This document shows positions 7,098-14,565 of a DNA stretch of 21,931 nucleotides, piece after piece. Position 1 is the first letter of the stretch; every line of letters begins with the position of its first letter. This DNA comes from an uncultured Collinsella sp. (GTDB taxonomy: Bacteria; Actinomycetota; Coriobacteriia; Coriobacteriales; Coriobacteriaceae), in NCBI GenBank assembly GCA_900547805.1, contig URIE01000018.1:1-21931 (forward strand). The letters run 5' to 3'. The notes beneath the pieces are model-generated. The model saw only the letters and a program-made list of their open reading frames with translations. It searched no databases and was not told the origin of the DNA. The translations under genes and the position numbers were made by a program.

Positions 7098-7469
7098 TTA
7101 CGCCTCCTTTCGAGGAGCAACGACGACGGTGATGTGGGAAGTACGCTTCAGAATGCGAGAAGCGGAACCCTTGGCGCGGGGACGGATGCGCTTAAGCGTC
7201 GGACCCTCGTCAACATAGGCAGCGGCGACAACCAGGTTGTCGGCACGCAGACCGTTGTTGTTCTCGGCGTTCGCAACGGCGGAACGGAGAACCTTCTCGA
7301 CATCCACGGCGACGGCGCGGTCGCAGAAGTGGAGGATGTCGAAGGCCTGAGCGACAGGCTTGCGGCGGATCAGATCGACCACCAGGCGGGCCTTGCTGGG
7401 GGAAACACGCACGTACTTAGCGACGGCGCGAACCTCGGTGGCCTCAGTTTCAATAGACTTAGTTGCCAT
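7098..7469 (-). CDS. rplV: 50S ribosomal protein L22
   Basis: A 123-residue protein with the L22 core YVRVSPSKARLVVDLIR (about 20-36) and the hairpin-loop region (GPTLKRIRPRAKGSASRI, about 88-105). That beta-hairpin lines the exit tunnel, where macrolide-resistance changes occur; no obvious anomaly is seen. It begins about 14 bases after rpsS. Confidence 0.97.
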   Translation of the reverse strand: MATKSIETEATEVRAVAKYVRVSPSKARLVVDLIRRKPVAQAFDILHFCDRAVAVDVEKVLRSAVANAENNNGLRADNLVVAAAYVDEGPTLKRIRPRAKGSASRILKRTSHITVVVAPRKEA

Positions 7470-7483
7470 TTACGGTTAACCCC

Positions 7484-7744
7484 CTATTTGGCCTTGTGGC
7501 CACGGAACGTACGAGTCGGCGCGAACTCGCCGAGCTTGTGACCAACCATGGACTCGGTAACATACACGGGCACATGCTTGCGGCCGTCGTGGACGGCGAT
7601 GGTGTGACCAACCATCTCGGGGAAGATGGTGGACGCGCGGGACCAGGTCTTCACGACGTCCTTCTTGCCAGCCTCGTTCATCGCGGTGATACGCGAGAGA
7701 AGGCGAGTCTCCACGAACGGGCCCTTTTTGAGACTTCTGCTCAT
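7484..7744 (-). CDS. rpsS: 30S ribosomal protein S19
   Basis: An 86-residue protein beginning MSRSLKKGPFVE with the C-terminal signature MVGHKLGEFAPTRTFRGH. S19 sits in the 30S head with S13. It starts 32 bases after the rplB stop and is preceded by a GGAGAAA ribosome site. Confidence 0.98.
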   Translation of the reverse strand: MSRSLKKGPFVETRLLSRITAMNEAGKKDVVKTWSRASTIFPEMVGHTIAVHDGRKHVPVYVTESMVGHKLGEFAPTRTFRGHKAK

Positions 7745-7776
7745 AAGTGCTTTCTCCTAAAACTCGGTATCCGAAA

Positions 7777-8607
7777 TTACTTCTTACGGCGACGAATGAT
7801 GTGCTGGTTCGAGACCTTCTTCTTCTTGCGCGTACGAAGGCCCTTCGTCGGCTTACCCCAGGGGGTAACGGAGGGACGACCAGAGGTGTGGTTCTTGCCC
7901 TCGCCACCGCCGTGCGGGTGGTCGACAGGGTTCATGACGGTACCGCGGACGGTCGGGCGCACGTTCATGTGACGCTTACGGCCGGCCTTGCCGATGACGA
8001 TGTTGGAGTGATCGGCGTTGCCGACCTCACCGACGGTGGCGCGGCAGGTAACGAGGATGCGGCGCATCTCGGAGGAAGGCATACGGACGATAGCGTACTT
8101 GCCCTCCTTACCCATCAGCTGGCAGGAGTTACCGGCGGAACGGGCGATAGCAGCGCCCTTGCCCGGCTGGAACTCGACGGCGTGGATGAGCGTACCGACG
8201 GGGATGTCGGCGAGGGGCAGAGCGTTGCCCGGCTTGATGTCGGCGTCAGAACCGGACATGATGGTCTGACCGACCTCGAGGCCCTTGGGGGCCAGGATGT
8301 AGCGCTTCTCACCGTCAGCGTAGTGCAGCAGAGCGATGCGAGCGGAACGGTTCGGATCGTACTCGATCGTGGCAACCTTGGCGGGCACGCCGTCCTTGTT
8401 GCGCTTGAAGTCGATCACGCGGTAACGACGCTTCACGCCGCCGCCCTGGTGGCGGGTGGTGATGCGGCCGTTGTTGTTACGACCGGCCTTCTTGGGCAGG
8501 GGCTCGAGAAGAGACTTCTCGGGCTTGGTGCAGGTGATCTCGGAGAAATCGGAGATCGTCTGCCAACGCCTACCAGCGGAGGTCGGCTTAAGGTGCTTTA
8601 CAGCCAT
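7777..8607 (-). CDS. rplB: 50S ribosomal protein L2
   Basis: A 276-residue protein. The chosen ATG gives MAVKHLKPTSAGRRW, as in other L2 proteins, and has AAAGGG six bases upstream; the frame is open 25 codons further upstream but that part is not conserved and has no ribosome site. The C-terminal NPVDHPHGGGEG block holds the His close to the peptidyl-transferase centre. L2 is needed for subunit joining. An unusual 179-base spacer with a terminator-like hairpin and a repeated box separates it from rplW. Confidence 0.98.
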   Translation of the reverse strand: MAVKHLKPTSAGRRWQTISDFSEITCTKPEKSLLEPLPKKAGRNNNGRITTRHQGGGVKRRYRVIDFKRNKDGVPAKVATIEYDPNRSARIALLHYADGEKRYILAPKGLEVGQTIMSGSDADIKPGNALPLADIPVGTLIHAVEFQPGKGAAIARSAGNSCQLMGKEGKYAIVRMPSSEMRRILVTCRATVGEVGNADHSNIVIGKAGRKRHMNVRPTVRGTVMNPVDHPHGGGEGKNHTSGRPSVTPWGKPTKGLRTRKKKKVSNQHIIRRRKK

Positions 8608-8687
8608 TACAATCCCTTTCAATAGGAATCCGTTAGCCATCGCAGACAGGGATACGAGGTTCTGCCTCGGGTGCGATGACACCGGAC

Positions 8688-8713
8688 GTATACACGGTTC
8701 CGGGCGTGTCCAT
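8688..8713 (-). promoter_or_regulatory. 26-bp box upstream of rplB (copy A)
   Basis: 23 of 26 bases match the box at 10553-10578 upstream of rplC. On the minus strand it runs from ATGGACACGCCCG to a TGTATAC end, which could be a -10 element. A further GGGCGT/ACGCCC pair (8702-8707 with 8719-8724) overlaps it. Read as an internal promoter or regulatory site for rplB and the genes after it. Confidence 0.5.
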
Positions 8714-8732
8714 TTTATACGCCCAAAACCTT

Positions 8733-8768
8733 GAGCTCCCGCCTCCCCTATTTGGGAGGCATGAGCTC
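8733..8768 (-). terminator. Terminator-like hairpin between rplW and rplB
   Basis: GAGCTC (8733-8738) pairs with GAGCTC (8763-8768), and GCCTCCC (8741-8747) with GGGAGGC (8754-8760), with a 2-base internal bulge and a 6-base loop. On the minus strand AAGGTTTTGGG follows. It resembles an intrinsic terminator or attenuator, and is followed at once by box A. Confidence 0.6.
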
Positions 8769-8786
8769 ACTCAACAGCAGCGAGTC

Positions 8787-9074
8787 TTAGGCCTGGTTGC
8801 CAAAGACCTCGATGGTGTCGCCCTCGGCCAGCGTGACGATGGCCTTCTTCCAAGAACGGGTCTTGCCGGCGACATAGCGCACGCGCTTGGTCTTGGGCTT
8901 GACCGTCAGGGTGTTCACGCGAACGACCTTGACGCCGAAGATCTCCTCGACAGCGTCCTTGATCTGATACTTGTTAGCATCCTTGGCGACCTCGAACGTG
9001 TACTTGTTCAGCTCCATGCCGGAGAAGGAACGCTCGGACACGATCGGACGGATGATGATCTCGTGGGCGGTCAT
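8787..9074 (-). CDS. rplW: 50S ribosomal protein L23
   Basis: A 95-residue protein with IIIRPIVSERSF near the N terminus and the L23 signature KVVRVNTLTVKPKTKR (about 48-63). It forms the chaperone and SRP docking site at the tunnel exit. The start is immediately adjacent to the rplD stop. Confidence 0.97.
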   Translation of the reverse strand: MTAHEIIIRPIVSERSFSGMELNKYTFEVAKDANKYQIKDAVEEIFGVKVVRVNTLTVKPKTKRVRYVAGKTRSWKKAIVTLAEGDTIEVFGNQA

Positions 9075-9701
9075 TTATGCAAGCACCTCCCCGAAGTGAG
9101 CGGCGATGTCGGCGGGCATCAGCACAGCGTTGTTGTTGACGAGATCGTAGGTGTTGGCCTCGTCGGCGGTGATGATGAACGTCTTGGGAATGTTGCGGAA
9201 CGACAGGTAGGCGTTGACGTCCTCATCGCGAACGATGATGGTCAGACGCTTGCCCTCAAGGCCGAGAGCCTTGAGCATGGCGACGGCAGCCTTGGTGGAA
9301 GGCTTCTCGAAGCCGTAGTCGTCGACGAGCACGAGCTCGCCATCGGCCAGCTTGGCGGACAGCGCGGAGCGCATAGCCAGCTTGACCTCCTTGTTGTTCA
9401 TACGCTTAGCGTAGGAACGGGGCTTGGGGGCGAAGACAACGCCACCGTGACGCCACTGGGCAGCACGGATGGAACCCTGGCGGGCACGGCCGGTGCCCTT
9501 CTGACGCCAAGGCTTCTTGCCGCCACCGGAAACCTCAGAGCGACCCTTAGCAGACTGGGTGCCCTGACGCCAAGAGGCCATCTGGCACTTGACGATGTGG
9601 TGCATAACGTGGATGTTCGGCTCGATGCCGTACACCTCAGCGGCGAGCTCGGCCTCGGCGACCTTCTTGCCCTCGCTGTTCTTTACTTCAAACTTTGCCA
9701 T
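9075..9701 (-). CDS. rplD: 50S ribosomal protein L4
   Basis: A 208-residue protein with the internal loop GGGKKPWRQKGTGRARQGS (about 61-79) that reaches into the exit tunnel. In E. coli L4 also represses the S10 operon through the leader RNA; whether this happens here is unknown, but the rplC leader is structured. It begins 46 bases after rplC with AAGGAGAAC as ribosome site. Confidence 0.98.
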   Translation of the reverse strand: MAKFEVKNSEGKKVAEAELAAEVYGIEPNIHVMHHIVKCQMASWRQGTQSAKGRSEVSGGGKKPWRQKGTGRARQGSIRAAQWRHGGVVFAPKPRSYAKRMNNKEVKLAMRSALSAKLADGELVLVDDYGFEKPSTKAAVAMLKALGLEGKRLTIIVRDEDVNAYLSFRNIPKTFIITADEANTYDLVNNNAVLMPADIAAHFGEVLA

Positions 9702-9747
9702 TTAAGTGTTCTCCTTGGTATGACGCTGGGCTAAATGGGCTGGGCCC

Positions 9748-10368
9748 TTAGGCCATACGGATGGCGACGAGACCATTCTTGGCACCCGGGACAGCGCCCT
9801 TGACCAAGATGAGGTTCTGCTCGGCATCGATGCGGACAACGGAAAGGTTCTTGACGGTAACGCGCTCGTTACCCATGTGACCGGCCATCTTGACGCCCTT
9901 GAGGACGCGCGCAGGATAGGCGCACTGACCGATAGAACCGGGGTGACGCTGGAAGTGAGAACCATGCGTCATAGGACCGCGGCGCTGACCCCAGCGCTTG
10001 ATGCGACCCTGGAAGCCCTTACCCTTGGAGGTACCGATGACGTCGACCTTCTCGACATCAGCGAAATCAGCGACGGTGACGACCTCGCCGACCTTGTGCT
10101 CCTCGCCGTTCTCGACGCGGACCTCACGAAGGAAGCGGACAGGCTCGACGCCAGCCTTGGCGAAGTGACCAGCCATGGGCTTGTTCACGTTCTTGGCCTT
10201 GATGTCGCCGAAACCGATCTGGACGGCGTCATAGCCGTCGGTTGCCTGAGTTTTAACCTGCGAGACAGCGCAGGGGCCAGCCTGGATGACCGTGACGGGA
10301 ACGACGTTGTCGTCCTCGTCCCAAACCTGGGTCATGCCAATCTTGCGGCCGAGAATCATGCTGATCAA
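9748..10368 (-). CDS. rplC: 50S ribosomal protein L3
   Basis: A 206-residue protein with the ILGRKIGMTQVW start block and the L3 signature near residues 96-119 (GFQGRIKRWG, MTHGSHFQRHPGSIG). L3 starts 50S assembly and sits by the peptidyl-transferase centre. The chosen start is TTG at 10368 with GGGA about 8 bases upstream; an ATG three codons in (10359) is the alternative. rpsJ, which normally precedes rplC, is absent. Confidence 0.97.
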   Translation of the reverse strand: MISMILGRKIGMTQVWDEDDNVVPVTVIQAGPCAVSQVKTQATDGYDAVQIGFGDIKAKNVNKPMAGHFAKAGVEPVRFLREVRVENGEEHKVGEVVTVADFADVEKVDVIGTSKGKGFQGRIKRWGQRRGPMTHGSHFQRHPGSIGQCAYPARVLKGVKMAGHMGNERVTVKNLSVVRIDAEQNLILVKGAVPGAKNGLVAIRMA

Positions 10369-10388
10369 GATATGATCCCAACTCTCGC

Positions 10389-10440
10389 GTGGTCTTGGGA
10401 CAATGCGTACACCACCGAGCGTACGCCCCTAGAGGACCAC
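10389..10440 (-). promoter_or_regulatory. Nested hairpin in the rplC leader
   Basis: GTGGTC (10389-10394) pairs with GACCAC (10435-10440), and inside it GCGTAC (10405-10410) with GTACGC (10421-10426). It ends about 20 bases before the start codon and could act in autogenous control by a ribosomal protein; this role is inferred by analogy only. Confidence 0.45.
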
Positions 10441-10552
10441 TACTTACACGACGTGCTCCCCAGCCTTGTATTTCGCCCGGACTACCTGACAACCCTATTA
10501 AGCAGGCATTTTGTCCAGCCAGAATACTCCCCTGGTTTCACACAGCTGTTTA

Positions 10553-10578
10553 GTATACACGGCTGCGGGCGTATCCAT
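10553..10578 (-). promoter_or_regulatory. 26-bp box upstream of rplC (copy B), likely promoter
   Basis: On the minus strand it runs from ATGGATACGCCCG to TGTATACT, giving a good -10 (TATACT) and a leader of roughly 180 bases before rplC. No clear -35 TTGACA is present at 16-18 bases; the GC-rich part of the box takes its place. It is the counterpart of 8688-8713. Confidence 0.55.
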
Positions 10579-10637
10579 CGAGATTCATATTTCACTCACA
10601 TTGTTTACGCAGGTAAAGTGCATGGAGTCGCCTGGAC

Positions 10638-10770
10638 CCGGCAGAGCGGCGGCGAAATATATTAAGGTTGCTGCTCTACAGTCCTGCGCAAGACGAAGGC
10701 CACATTAAGTGGCCTTCTTTGCGTGCGGAACTCGCGACAACCTTAATATATTTCGCCGCCGCTCTGCCGG
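10638..10770. repeat. Perfect 33-bp inverted repeat around a hairpin
   Basis: The left arm 10638-10670 (begins CCGGCAGAGCGGCGGCGAAA, ends AAGGTTG) is the exact reverse complement of the right arm 10738-10770. The 67-base centre contains a 9-bp hairpin, GAAGGCCAC (10695-10703) with GTGGCCTTC (10709-10717), followed by TTT on +. It separates the rplC promoter from the downstream end of the TSUP gene. It may be a strong terminator, a mobile-element remnant or an invertible segment. The surrounding gap 10369-11055 has no convincing gene; 10771-11055 shows only weak short hairpins such as AAGCGG/CCGCTT at 10869-10888. Confidence 0.9.
10695..10717. terminator. Terminator-like hairpin inside the 33-bp inverted repeat
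   Basis: A 9-bp stem with ATTAA loop. T-runs are short on both strands (CTTT on +, CGTCTT on -), so termination strength is uncertain; it is the best terminator candidate for the TSUP gene ending at 11056. Confidence 0.5.
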
Positions 10771-11055
10771 ACTTTGGAGACGGCACGTTGATGCCTGCTA
10801 AACCTTTCTCGTTCAGCTAATGACTTTGTTGGGGATACACTATTATGCTGGAGGGTGAACTTGCTTTGAAGCGGTTTGCCTTCCGCTTGTGGCTTTTATG
10901 AATTGGCGGCTGACGCTGCCGTGACTTATTGCCAGGAGGGCTTCAACACCATCGGCGCTCATGAGACGAGCGGGAAACGGTGACCTCCTCAAGGCAGAAG
11001 AGGAAGGCCCGCGCTCCAGCTCCATTATCGCGACACCCCGTTTCGGAACGAAGGA

Positions 11056-11853
11056 CTACAGTACCGCGAACCGGATGAAATTGTACGTGCAGATCACGAT
11101 GATGAGCACGAGAGCGAACACGTAGAGCCTATCGACCGCCGCCGAGTCCATCCTGCGCAGCAGGCGGCGCCCCACGACCGACCCGAGCACCGCCATCGCC
11201 GCCATGCCCAGCAGGACCACGGGGAGGAACGCGGGCACGCTGCCCGTGGCCAGCGTGTAGAAGAGACTCGCCGTCTGCGAGAACGCAATGATGAACAGCG
11301 ACGCCTGCGCGGCGGGCTTGCTCTCCATGGCAAAGAAGAAGACGAGGATGGCGAGGTTGAAGGGGCCGCCGCCGATGCCGAGGAAGGACCAGCACGCCCC
11401 GGCGCAGAACCCTATGAGCGCCTGCGCCCACGCACTCTCGAGCTTGAGGCCCTTGATGCGCGTCTTGTTGAGCGTGTAGGTCAGCACGAGGACGGCGAGC
11501 ACGATGAGCACGGCGGCCTGGACCGCGCCGACGAGTTCAGCGTCGGGGAACACGGACCCCAGCCGGTTGAACACCATCTTACCGATCACGCCACCCACCG
11601 CGGAGCTGACGGCGATGGGCGCCATCGCCCGCGTGTCGATATCGGACTGCCCGCTCGCCGCGTTCTGCGCGAGCGTGGAAAGCGACATGATGAGCACCGA
11701 CATGCTCGAGAGGAAGCTCACCGTGCTCACGCTCATGACGTTCATCGCATCGACCACGGGCTTGATGATCACGCCGCCGCCGATGCCGCAGAGCGGCCCC
11801 AGAAGCGACGCCAGAAAGCATACCGCGAAGACCAAGATGTATTGAGGATCCAT
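11056..11853 (-). CDS. TSUP (TauE/SafE) family anion exporter
   Basis: A 265-residue, strongly hydrophobic protein with about eight predicted membrane helices. It has the two repeated family motifs: CGIGGGVIIKP (residues 22-32) and LGIGGGPFNLA in the second half. The TSUP family moves sulfite, sulfoacetate, thiosulfate and related anions. Placed at the end of a sulfatase locus on the same strand, it is a good candidate for exporting the sulfate or sulfite produced by desulfation. A GGAG ribosome site lies 11 bases before the ATG. A decayed paralogue lies just upstream. Confidence 0.9.
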   Translation of the reverse strand: MDPQYILVFAVCFLASLLGPLCGIGGGVIIKPVVDAMNVMSVSTVSFLSSMSVLIMSLSTLAQNAASGQSDIDTRAMAPIAVSSAVGGVIGKMVFNRLGSVFPDAELVGAVQAAVLIVLAVLVLTYTLNKTRIKGLKLESAWAQALIGFCAGACWSFLGIGGGPFNLAILVFFFAMESKPAAQASLFIIAFSQTASLFYTLATGSVPAFLPVVLLGMAAMAVLGSVVGRRLLRRMDSAAVDRLYVFALVLIIVICTYNFIRFAVL

Positions 11854-11946
11854 CCGAACAAGCTCCTATCGATCGAGCAACACCCTATGCAACGAATTGC
11901 AACCGTTCGTATCATTCAAAACCGCAGCGTATAGTTGTGGACTTTT

Positions 11947-11976
11947 ACATATCTCGAACGCTGCTGCGCGATATGT
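11947..11976. promoter_or_regulatory. ACATATC/GATATGT inverted repeat upstream of the TSUP gene
   Basis: ACATATC (11947-11953) is mirrored by GATATGT (11970-11976), 16 bases apart, about 95 bases upstream of the TSUP start and just after the pseudogene. It could be an operator for a dimeric regulator or a weak hairpin. The TSUP gene may therefore have its own control. Confidence 0.4.
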
Positions 11977-12018
11977 CCCTATTTACGCCGCTCATGCGGA
12001 ACACCGTTGCGCCAAGGG

Positions 12019-12331
12019 CTAGGCGTCCCCGCCAATCTGCCTGCCGAGTCCCTCGATGGCCCGCGCGCCGTCTCGACACGCCGCTCGTAGTTCGCGAAGT
12101 AATCCTGGTTGAAGATACACGCGTAGACGACGTCGAGCAGCAGCGCGGTGGAAACGTTCATGGCGAAGTGCCCGATGTTGTCCTCGCGGTGCATCCGGAC
12201 AGGAAGTTGATGGTCGCCACATCGGCCGCACCCGCAGCGTCCATGACAGGCTTGATGATGCCGCCGCCGATACCGCAGATGTCACCGATGGTGGAGGCGA
12301 AGAACGCAATGGCGAATACGATTGCTAGCAT
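12019..12331 (-). pseudogene. Deletion scar: TSUP start joined to an RpiR-type regulator end
   Basis: An ATG at 12331 opens a TSUP-like N terminus with CGIGGGIIKPVMDA, closely like the intact neighbour, for about 44 residues to about 12200. The homology then ends, and a different frame reads DNIGHFAMNVSTALLLDVVY then ACIFNQDYFANYERRVETA, which resembles the last part of the SIS domain of MurR/RpiR regulators. A further shift in a GCGCGCG run is needed to continue into RAIEGLGRQIGGDA and a TAG at 12019. The TSUP part is recognised with confidence; the RpiR assignment is tentative. The gene cannot make a whole protein. Confidence 0.7.
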
Positions 12332-12352
12332 ATGAAGTGCCTAGACCCTTCC

Positions 12353-12964
12353 CTACTTGTCAGACATGGCTGCGGCGAGCGCCCGCTCAGCGCGCTCGCA
12401 ATAGGACGCGGCGCGCCCCTCGTCACCCTTGCTCTCGTACTGAACCGAGAGCATCTGGCAGAGCAGGGCCTCTTCCATGCCAGCCGCCCCCGACAACGCA
12501 CGCTCCACCTCGTCGATATAGGCATACGAGCCCTTGAGGAAGACGTCATAGGTACGACGGTCGGCACGCGCAGCCTCGCGATCACCATGGTCCTCGAGGT
12601 AGGCGAGCACCTCGCGTGCGTGGGGCTCATCCTCGATCTCCACGTAGAAGGCGAACGCCTTTGTCGCCAGCGCGAGCGCCTGCTCCTCGCTCATCTTGAG
12701 CGAACCCATCTCGCGGATGATGCGCTCGGATGCCTCGACGTCATCCATGGCAAGAGTTGCGTTCAAGCGCATGAAAAGCACGTTGTACTTGGGGTACAGC
12801 ACGCTGGTAAGCGGGCGGTTCAAGACCTTGAGGTAGTTGTTGAGGTCGCCCTCGCGCAGGTACGCCTCGAGCTTGGCGAAGGTTGTGCGCTTTTGGACCT
12901 CTATGTAGATGGTGAACGCGACCGCAACCACCACGACCACAATGCCGATCGTCTTCATATCCAT
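12353..12964 (-). CDS. Membrane-anchored helical (TPR-like) protein of unknown function
   Basis: A 203-residue protein with one N-terminal membrane helix (about residues 5-21) and a soluble, helix-rich remainder. Paired helices of about 34 residues (for example around ALALATKAFAFYVEIEDEPH and ALLCQMLSVQYESKGDEGRA) look like divergent TPR repeats. Such proteins often scaffold partners at the membrane. It starts 15 bases after the second sulfatase and precedes the TSUP scar, so it belongs to the same transcript. AAAGG serves as ribosome site. I do not recognise the family; a role in sulfatase or transporter assembly is speculation. Confidence 0.8.
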   Translation of the reverse strand: MDMKTIGIVVVVVAVAFTIYIEVQKRTTFAKLEAYLREGDLNNYLKVLNRPLTSVLYPKYNVLFMRLNATLAMDDVEASERIIREMGSLKMSEEQALALATKAFAFYVEIEDEPHAREVLAYLEDHGDREAARADRRTYDVFLKGSYAYIDEVERALSGAAGMEEALLCQMLSVQYESKGDEGRAASYCERAERALAAAMSDK

Positions 12965-12979
12965 GGTTAAGCCTTTCTC

Positions 12980-14464
12980 TTAACGTTGGAGGCGCGAGGA
13001 CCGGGGATGCTCAAGCATGACGGCGGGCGCACGTCCCGCCACCAACTCACCGTCACGAACATATCCCTCTTCGCGACCGGCGAGCTCCTCAATCAGGCAG
13101 GCACGGAGCACGGCGATGCGCGCGGCGCACTCCGGGGCGTCGATGAGGTCGTGCTCCTCACGCGGATCGGCGTCCAGGTCGAAATACTGCTCCACCCCGG
13201 TCTGCGTGAACCAGATGTACTTGTCATGCGGGGTCACGATCCACTGGTTGGACTGCTCGCGACTGCCGCTGTGCTCGCCATGCAGGTAGGCGCGATTCAG
13301 CGGTGCGGTGCCGGTAAGTTCGCCCATGAGCGAGGCACCCTCCACGCCCCCGGGCACGGGCAGGCCGCACGTCTCGAGGATGGTGGGCATAAGGTCCATG
13401 AGTTCCACTGTGCTCTCGCTCACGCCGCGAACGCGCTCGCCGCCCGGCACGTCGACGTTTTTGCCCACGTGCACGATGAAGGGGATGCGCGTGGAGCCCT
13501 CGTAGGGCAGCACCTTGCGAAAGAGGCTGTGGTCAAAGAGCATCTCGCCGTGGTCGGAGCAGAACACGATCACGGTGTCATGGTAGGTCTCGTCGTTCTC
13601 GAGCGCCGTGATGAGCCGGCCGATCTGGTGGTCCATATGTGTGATGCAGGCATAATAGCCCGCCATGGCCTCGCGGCGCAGCTCGGCGTCGCGGCAGCCG
13701 TGCACGCTGTCCAAGATCATGCCGTCGCGCTCGGTGGCGCCGGCGTCATCCCAATCGCCAGCGGCAGGCGCGCGCAGCTCCATGTCGCGGTACAGATCGA
13801 AGTAGGTCTGCGGCGCGTCGAAGGGCGGATGGGGCCGCACAAAGCTCGTCATGAGGAAGAACGGGCGCGTGCGATCGCGGGTCTCCAAAAAGCGGATGGA
13901 CTCGTCCACCACCCAGTTGGTGGGGTGTAGGCGCTCCTCGTAGGCCCAGGGATGGGTGATCCAGGAGTTGTTCTCAACGCCCGAACCGTTCACGTCGGCG
14001 AATTCGCCCAGTTCGTTTTTGAGGAAGCGCATGTAGTCGTCGGAGACGTTCTGGTGCATCCAGTACGGTAGGTTCGCCTTGCGGTAGTGGCCGATGTAGC
14101 CGTCATGCAGACGCATGTGCTCGAAGCCGCAGCCCAAACGCGGCGGATGCACGTGCATCTTGCCTACCACGGCGGTCTGGTAGCCGCCGTCGCGCATCTC
14201 CTGCGCGAGCATATGGTCGTACTCCCACGCGATACCGTCCTGGTAACCCACGCGGCCCGTGCCCGCGGGCGTCTTGCCGCAAAAGAGGGCGGCGCGCGCC
14301 GGGATGCAACTCGGGCAGGCGGAGTAGGCGTTCTCGAACAGCATGCCGTCGGCGGCGAGCGTGTCCAAGTAGGGCGTCTTCACGTCCGGATGGCCGTCGA
14401 TACTCAGGCAGTCGCCGCGCATCTGGTCGCACATGATAAGGAGAACGTTGGGTTGCTGGGGCAT
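12980..14464 (-). CDS. Cys-type (type I) sulfatase, cytosolic
   Basis: A 494-residue alkaline-phosphatase-superfamily sulfatase that hydrolyses sulfate esters. The formylglycine motif is C53-I-P-A-R57 followed by CGKTPAGTGR, so Cys53 should be converted to formylglycine by the maturase encoded next door. Metal ligands are visible in NVLLIMCDQMRGD (6-18) and SDHGEMLFDHSLFRK in the second half; GKMHVH supplies the Lys/His pair. The C-terminal YFDLDADPREEHDL block is typical. There is no signal peptide, so it should act in the cytosol. ATG at 14464 is chosen because GGAG lies 6 bases upstream; a GTG six codons earlier has no ribosome site. Substrate is not readable from sequence. Confidence 0.94.
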   Translation of the reverse strand: MPQQPNVLLIMCDQMRGDCLSIDGHPDVKTPYLDTLAADGMLFENAYSACPSCIPARAALFCGKTPAGTGRVGYQDGIAWEYDHMLAQEMRDGGYQTAVVGKMHVHPPRLGCGFEHMRLHDGYIGHYRKANLPYWMHQNVSDDYMRFLKNELGEFADVNGSGVENNSWITHPWAYEERLHPTNWVVDESIRFLETRDRTRPFFLMTSFVRPHPPFDAPQTYFDLYRDMELRAPAAGDWDDAGATERDGMILDSVHGCRDAELRREAMAGYYACITHMDHQIGRLITALENDETYHDTVIVFCSDHGEMLFDHSLFRKVLPYEGSTRIPFIVHVGKNVDVPGGERVRGVSESTVELMDLMPTILETCGLPVPGGVEGASLMGELTGTAPLNRAYLHGEHSGSREQSNQWIVTPHDKYIWFTQTGVEQYFDLDADPREEHDLIDAPECAARIAVLRACLIEELAGREEGYVRDGELVAGRAPAVMLEHPRSSRLQR

Positions 14465-14565
14465 AGGGAACTCCAAACTCACGGGAACGAGGTGAAGATT
14501 GAGTGGTCAAGGCGGGAGGGGTGCAGAGCCCCACACAACTGCGACGAGGCAACACCCGGGCAGGA

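Noticed and set aside
8676..9734. 352-codon + strand frame opposite L23 and L4
   Set aside because: It is a shadow of conserved ribosomal protein genes; no family resemblance and high-GC third-position bias explains its length. Similar long antisense frames at 23-856, 7747-8625, 12986-13930 and 15611-16720 were rejected for the same reason.
10638..10770. Complete insertion sequence
   Set aside because: The space between the arms is only 67 bases, with no transposase and no visible target duplication.
10843..11025. 60-codon minus-strand frame downstream of the TSUP gene
   Set aside because: No clear ribosome site, no recognisable motif, low-complexity start; not distinguishable from chance.
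10975..11030. RNase P or SRP RNA
   Set aside because: A GAGGAAGGCCCGCGC stretch slightly resembles the RNase P P4 region, and GGTGACC..AAGGCAG resembles SRP RNA, but the other conserved elements and the order are missing.
14464..14482. Earlier GTG start for the second sulfatase
   Set aside because: No ribosome site upstream, and the extension holds the GGAG that serves the ATG at 14464.
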